In this document: piece by piece, positions 60,515 through 64,000 of the stretch
How the letters are laid out: each line of letters starts with the position of its first letter
Numbering within the stretch: the first letter of the stretch is position 1
Assembly: GCF_022788655.1 (NCBI RefSeq)
Contig: NZ_CP084951.1
Location: 310,001-374,000, forward strand
DNA: 64,000 nt
Origin: Sulfitobacter indolifex
GTDB lineage: Bacteria; Pseudomonadota; Alphaproteobacteria; Rhodobacterales; Rhodobacteraceae
Reading direction: 5' to 3'
The notes under the pieces: generated by a model
Databases searched by the model: none
What the model saw: only the letters and a program-made list of their open reading frames with translations
Told to the model about the DNA's origin: nothing
Translations under genes and position numbers: made by a program

Positions 60515-61425
60515 CGCGCCCGCCACCGTTCGAGGATGTGCCGCGCGGTCATCAGGTCCAGATGCGCGCCGCCGCCGTTTTTGAACAGGGTGATTTCATC
60601 GTCGCTTTGCCGGGTGAAACGCGCAAGGTCGTAGTAATCCGCGATCAGGTGGTCGCGGGTGATGGTGCTTGCCTCAAGCGGAATGTTGATTTCACCGATA
60701 TGGCCGATGGTGGTGTCGAAACTATCGACGAAGACACGCGACCGTCGCAGCGCCGTGTCGTCGGCTTCGCGCATGTCGGGGCGGTAAGCACCGATGAGAT
60801 CGATGTGCTGGCCGGGGTGTAGCCATTCGCCCTTGATCAGCGGGTCGGTCGACATCGTGGCAGAGGTGACGATATCGGCGGCGCGTACGGCATGCTCGAG
60901 GTCGGTCGCCACGTTGATATCCAACTCAGCGGCCATGGCCTCGGCGTTCTTGGGTGTCCGGTTCCAGACGGTGAAATGCGCTTTGGGAAAGGCTGCGGAA
61001 TAGGCGGAGTGGAGCGCGCGGCCTTGGGTGCCCGCGCCGACGATCAGGATGTTTTTGCTGTCCGGGCGGGCGAGGCGGCGGGCGGCCAGCAGGCTGTCCC
61101 CGGCGGTTTTCCATTTGGTCACGAGGTGGAAGTCGACGATGGCGGCCAGCGTTCCGGATTCGTCATCGAAGAGCGACACGCCGCCATTGACCATTGGCAC
61201 TTCGCGGTCGGGGTTGCCGGGGAAGATCGTGGCGGATTTCACCGCGATGCCCAGCCCGTCGATCCATGCGGCACGGCTAAGCAATGTGTCCTTACCGCGA
61301 TAGAGGAAGGTATCGCCGATCTCGGCCTTGGGAAGGTCATGGCCCGCCGCAAGCGCATCGGTGAGCGCGATCCAATCCAGCAGAGCTTCGCCTTCGTCGA
61401 AGGAGATATTGGGGATATCGGTCAT
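60511..61425 (-). CDS. Ornithine cyclodeaminase/mu-crystallin family protein
   Basis: A 304-residue NAD(P)-dependent enzyme: DTFLYRGKDTLLSRAAWIDGLGIAVKSATIFPGNPD, LFDDESGTLAAIVDFHLVTKWKTAGDSLLAARRLARPDSKNILIVGAGTQGRALHSAYSAAF (dinucleotide-binding), and HIDLIGAYRPDMREADDTALRRSRVFVDS. Family members deaminate or reduce amino acids (ornithine, L-alanine, ketimines). The stop is interleaved with the MFS stop and the ATG overlaps the HAD gene stop (ATGA). Confidence 0.93.
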   Translation of the reverse strand: MTDIPNISFDEGEALLDWIALTDALAAGHDLPKAEIGDTFLYRGKDTLLSRAAWIDGLGIAVKSATIFPGNPDREVPMVNGGVSLFDDESGTLAAIVDFHLVTKWKTAGDSLLAARRLARPDSKNILIVGAGTQGRALHSAYSAAFPKAHFTVWNRTPKNAEAMAAELDINVATDLEHAVRAADIVTSATMSTDPLIKGEWLHPGQHIDLIGAYRPDMREADDTALRRSRVFVDSFDTTIGHIGEINIPLEASTITRDHLIADYYDLARFTRQSDDEITLFKNGGGAHLDLMTARHILERWRAR

Positions 61426-62042
61426 GCGGCTTCCTCCCGGCTCAGCAGCCCGGCGTTGACGAGCCGGTCGGCCCAGCCTTGCGGCCCCGTAAAGTGATGG
61501 GTCTGCCAGCCGCGAGTGGCGGCGGCGGCGATGTTGTCGGCGCGGTCATCGGTGAAGAGAAGTGCTTGCGCCGGCAGGCCGCTGCCCTGCTCCACCGCCT
61601 CGTAGATGGCAGGCACGGGCTTGATCATGCCCAGATGGCCCGAAATGAAATCGCGGTCAAATTCGCGTAGGAAAGGATAGTGCGTCGCTGCATGGTCATA
61701 GCTTTGGATGCCAAAATTAGTGAGCGAGAACACTGGCACGCCGCGTGCCTGCAGCGCTTTCATCAGCCGTAGGGAATGGTCGATCACCGGGGCGGCCATC
61801 TCGATCCAGCGGTCATGCCAAAGGCGGATTTCATCGCCCCAGTCGGCGTATTCTTCGGCTGTGGCATAGATCGTGTCGCGGAAGTTTTCGCCGCTGTCGA
61901 CGCGGTCGTTCATGCCATGCAGATCGACCGCGTCGAACATTGCGCGGCGGCGGTCTTCGCCGATGACGCTGTCGTAGAAGCGTTCCGGTTGCCATTCGAT
62001 CAGCACATTGCCGATGTCGAAAACGACTGCCTGTGGTGTCAT
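61422..62042 (-). CDS. HAD-superfamily hydrolase (YihX/epoxide hydrolase-N-like)
   Basis: A 206-residue phosphatase-like protein: motif I AVVFDIGNVLIEW (Asp9; the second Asp is replaced by glycine, as in the DxGN subgroup of YihX-like enzymes), SLTNFGIQSYDHA, FISGHLGMIKPVPAIYEAVEQ (motif III Lys) and LLFTDDRADNIAAAATRGWQTHHFTG (motif IV). Substrate unknown. Co-transcribed with the ornithine-cyclodeaminase-like gene. Confidence 0.92.
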   Translation of the reverse strand: MTPQAVVFDIGNVLIEWQPERFYDSVIGEDRRRAMFDAVDLHGMNDRVDSGENFRDTIYATAEEYADWGDEIRLWHDRWIEMAAPVIDHSLRLMKALQARGVPVFSLTNFGIQSYDHAATHYPFLREFDRDFISGHLGMIKPVPAIYEAVEQGSGLPAQALLFTDDRADNIAAAATRGWQTHHFTGPQGWADRLVNAGLLSREEAA

Positions 62043-62074
62043 ATCACTTGCCCTAACAATTCTCTAACGCGGGG

Positions 62075-62527
62075 CTAGACCCGCGCCGCCGCGCGCAGCT
62101 CCCGCTCCAATGCCTCGAGAAAGCGGGAGCGGTCGGCCTTTGTAAACCCCTTGCCGCCGCCTTGGCGGAAGGGGTCGGCGGCGCGCAGGTCTGTCATCAG
62201 ATCACGGGTCGCCAGCACGTTGCCGATGTTGGCCTGTGTCAGCGCTTCGCCGTTGTGTTTCAGCACCCGCGCGCCCGCCTCGACGCATTTGGCGGCCAGC
62301 GGGATGTCCCCCGTCACCACCACATCGCCTTTGCCGCAGCGGTCGGCGATCCACATGTCGGCAATGTCGGGCCCGTCGGGGACGATCACCACTTCGACCA
62401 ACGGGTTTTGCGACATGCGCAAGCCGCCGTTGGAAACGAGGTACATCTTGACCTTGTGGCGCGTTGCGACCCGCTCGGCCTCGGCTTTGACCGGGCAGGC
62501 GTCGGCGTCGATATAAAGCGCGGTCAT
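62075..62527 (-). CDS. YaiI/YqxD family protein (DUF188)
   Basis: A 150-residue NYN-like domain protein: [82 protein letters not shown] and [34 protein letters not shown]. The conserved aspartates resemble PIN/NYN nucleases, but no activity is established. It follows fghA by three bases and is probably co-transcribed. Confidence 0.95.
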   Translation of the reverse strand: MTALYIDADACPVKAEAERVATRHKVKMYLVSNGGLRMSQNPLVEVVIVPDGPDIADMWIADRCGKGDVVVTGDIPLAAKCVEAGARVLKHNGEALTQANIGNVLATRDLMTDLRAADPFRQGGGKGFTKADRSRFLEALERELRAAARV

Positions 62528-62530
62528 CGG

Positions 62531-63364
62531 TTAACCCGCATAGAGCGCATCGGCGTGGAAGGCGACGTGATCTTCCATGAAGCTCGCGACGAAGAAATAG
62601 CTGTGGTCATAGCCTGGCTGCATGCGGAAGGTGCCTTGCTGGCGTTTGGCGGTCATGGCTTCGGCCAATGCTTCGGGCTTCAGCAGGTCAAGGAACTGAT
62701 CGCTGCTGCCTTGGTCGATCAGGATGGGGCCATCAAAGCCCTTTTCGCGCATCAGCAGTGTGCTGTCATGCTTGGCCCATGTGGTTTCATCCGTGCCCAG
62801 ATAGGCGCTGAGTTGTTTCTTGCCCCAATCGCTCGAGGTCGGATGGGTGATCGGCGCGAAGGCGGAGACCGACAGGAACCGCCCCGGTAGGTTCATCGCC
62901 AAGGTCAACGCGCCATGGCCGCCCATGGAGTGCCCGGTGATGCCCTGCCGCTCCATATCGATGGCGAAGTTCTCGCCGATCAAGCTGGGCAGTTCATCGG
63001 CGAGGTAGTCCCACATCTGGTAATGCGTCGCCCAAGGCTCCTGCGTGGCATTTACATAGAACCCCGCGCCTTTGCCGAGGTCGTAGGCCTCATCATCCGC
63101 CACATCCTCGCCGCGCGGCGAGGTGTCGGGGAAGACCACCGCGATGCCGTGCTCGGCTGCCCAAAGCTGCGCGCCCGCTTTGGTCATGGCGTTCTCATGG
63201 GTGCAGGTCAGGCCCGACAGATACCACAGCACCGGGACAGGGCCGTCTTGTGCTTCGGCGGGCAGGAATAGGCCGAAGGTCATGTCGCAGCCGCAGGCGC
63301 TGGAGCCGTGGGAGTAGACCCCCTGCGTGCCACCGAAACAGGCGTTTTCCGAGATGGTTTTCAT
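62531..63364 (-). CDS. fghA: S-formylglutathione hydrolase
   Basis: A 277-residue esterase-D-type serine hydrolase that releases formate from S-formylglutathione in formaldehyde detoxification. Visible: VLWYLSGLTCTHENAMTKAGAQLWAAEHGIAVVFPDTSPRGE, WGKKQLSAYLG, the nucleophile elbow GHSMGGHGALTLAMNLPG, DQGSSDQFL and PGYDHSYFFVASFMEDH (catalytic His). ATG at 63364 follows AAAGGAA. No adhC or gfa gene is adjacent. Confidence 0.96.
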   Translation of the reverse strand: MKTISENACFGGTQGVYSHGSSACGCDMTFGLFLPAEAQDGPVPVLWYLSGLTCTHENAMTKAGAQLWAAEHGIAVVFPDTSPRGEDVADDEAYDLGKGAGFYVNATQEPWATHYQMWDYLADELPSLIGENFAIDMERQGITGHSMGGHGALTLAMNLPGRFLSVSAFAPITHPTSSDWGKKQLSAYLGTDETTWAKHDSTLLMREKGFDGPILIDQGSSDQFLDLLKPEALAEAMTAKRQQGTFRMQPGYDHSYFFVASFMEDHVAFHADALYAG

Positions 63365-63392
63365 GGCAGCGTTCCTTTCGAAATTGAGTGTG

Positions 63393-64000
63393 TCACAGCG
63401 CCGAGACCCAGCCTACGACAAGGCTGACGGTTACGATACTGACTGTGGTTGAGACGAGAATGGCGGCGGACACACGCTGAGGGGCGACGCCGTAGTGTTG
63501 GGCAAGCATATAGACATTGCCCGCCACCGGTAGCGCCGCCGTGGCGATGATGACGCCGGCTTTGTAAGGGTCAACGCCGAAGAGGAACAGCGCGCCGAAG
63601 GCCACGAACAGCGGGTGCAGCACCAGCTTGCAGAAGGTCAGCCAGCCCGCGATTTCAATCCGCTCGGCGGATTTGGAGGCGAGCGACGCGCCGATGGCGA
63701 AAAGCGCGCCGGGGGTCGCAGCACCGCCGAGGATGGCCAGAAATTCGTTCAGCGGCACGGGGATTGGGATGCCGAAACCGGACCAGAGGAACCCAAGCGT
63801 GATGGCGACAATCATCGGGTTTTTCAGCAACCCCAGCCCGACGATCTTTGGGGTGGCTAGCCGCAATTGCCCCTCGCGCGAGCCGACAATCAGGATCACG
63901 ATGAGGCTCGAGAAAATGATCATGTCTACGGTCAGCGCCAGCAGCACCGGGCCAATCGCCTCTGGCCCCAAGAGCAGCGTCAGCATCGGCACGCCCAAAA
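63393..64000 (-). CDS. AEC-family transporter, N-terminus cut by window edge
   Basis: The last about 202 residues of an auxin-efflux-carrier-family permease: about five or six membrane helices (LLALTVDMIIFSSLIVILIVG, NPMIVAITLGFLWSGFGIPIPVPLNEFLAILGGAATPGALFAIGASL, GVIIATAALPVAGNVYMLAQHYGV, VSAAILVSTTVSIVTVSLVVG). The gene starts beyond base 64000. These exporters move organic acids or amino acids. Divergent or not to neighbours cannot be told. Confidence 0.88.
   Translation of the reverse strand, partial: LGVPMLTLLLGPEAIGPVLLALTVDMIIFSSLIVILIVGSREGQLRLATPKIVGLGLLKNPMIVAITLGFLWSGFGIPIPVPLNEFLAILGGAATPGALFAIGASLASKSAERIEIAGWLTFCKLVLHPLFVAFGALFLFGVDPYKAGVIIATAALPVAGNVYMLAQHYGVAPQRVSAAILVSTTVSIVTVSLVVGWVSAL

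Noticed and set aside
1..64000. CRISPR array, prophage, insertion sequence, toxin-antitoxin, restriction or other defence system
   Set aside because: No evenly spaced direct repeats, transposase, integrase or defence-type protein was seen in any frame.

Overview
The window looks like chromosomal DNA of a marine alphaproteobacterium of the Roseobacter group (Rhodobacteraceae), probably close to Sulfitobacter. This is inferred from the GC-rich, tightly packed genes, the leuC/leuD/leuB group interrupted by unrelated genes, a DUF1523 protein, a SOS1-like antiporter with a cyclic-nucleotide-binding tail, DUF5928-type glycosyltransferase next to a sulfotransferase, and imelysin/di-haem/DUF1513 genes. 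I see no phage, insertion sequence, CRISPR array, rRNA or plasmid function. One tRNA (Pro, CGG) is present.

Layout. 1-2.2 kb: 3' end of a crotonase, a CaiB-type CoA transferase and a GlcG/HbpS protein, with somewhat lower GC than the rest. 2.4-6.1 kb: a small lipoprotein, an L,D-transpeptidase, an orphan PAS-HWE sensor kinase and a glutaredoxin-MauE fusion. 6.1-12.1 kb: tRNA-Pro, then leuB, a nuclease-family hydrolase, a membrane protein, leuD and leuC on the minus strand, with a small TUDOR-like gene wedged in antiparallel. 12.3-14.7 kb: MscS channel, then rsfS and rlmH (ribosome genes). 15.2-19.5 kb: glycolate oxidase glcD-glcE-(membrane protein)-glcF. 19.6-21.8 kb: secreted trypsin-like protease, Hsp20 and an acidic secreted protein. 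21.9-28.3 kb: succinate-semialdehyde dehydrogenase, an alpha/beta hydrolase, DUF1523 protein, large Na+/H+ antiporter, PepSY protein. 28.4-31.0 kb: divergent GT14-like glycosyltransferase and sulfotransferase. 31-37 kb: smpB, sulfurtransferase, aromatic/aspartate aminotransferase, a 7TM histidine kinase, amt. 37.4-42.9 kb: PBP1A, then a type I secretion ATPase/adaptor pair. 42.9-46.6 kb: a compact run ridA-GDPD-FemAB-like-PCD-mscS. 46.6-49 kb: peroxiredoxin, ferredoxin-reductase-like flavoprotein, rsmD. 49.1-54.1 kb: imelysin / di-haem oxidoreductase / imelysin / DUF1513, a probable iron-linked envelope operon. 54.1-64 kb: map, sfsA, cinA-N, GNAT, AhpD-like, OmpA-like, Lrp regulator, MFS, ornithine-cyclodeaminase family, HAD, YaiI, fghA and a truncated AEC transporter.

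Most genes are ordinary core or clade-typical genes. The observations most worth a second look are: a glutamate in place of the invariant Walker A glycine of the type I secretion ATPase; an 18-codon leader ORF with a strong ribosome-binding site overlapping the rsfS start; a paired glycosyltransferase/sulfotransferase locus; the four-gene iron-linked operon with a dyad in front and a GC-rich hairpin inside; a short dispersed intergenic repeat seen three times; and a sigma-54-like promoter with nested dyads upstream of amt. No clear novel defence or mobile system was found. All family assignments are by eye from motifs, with no database search.
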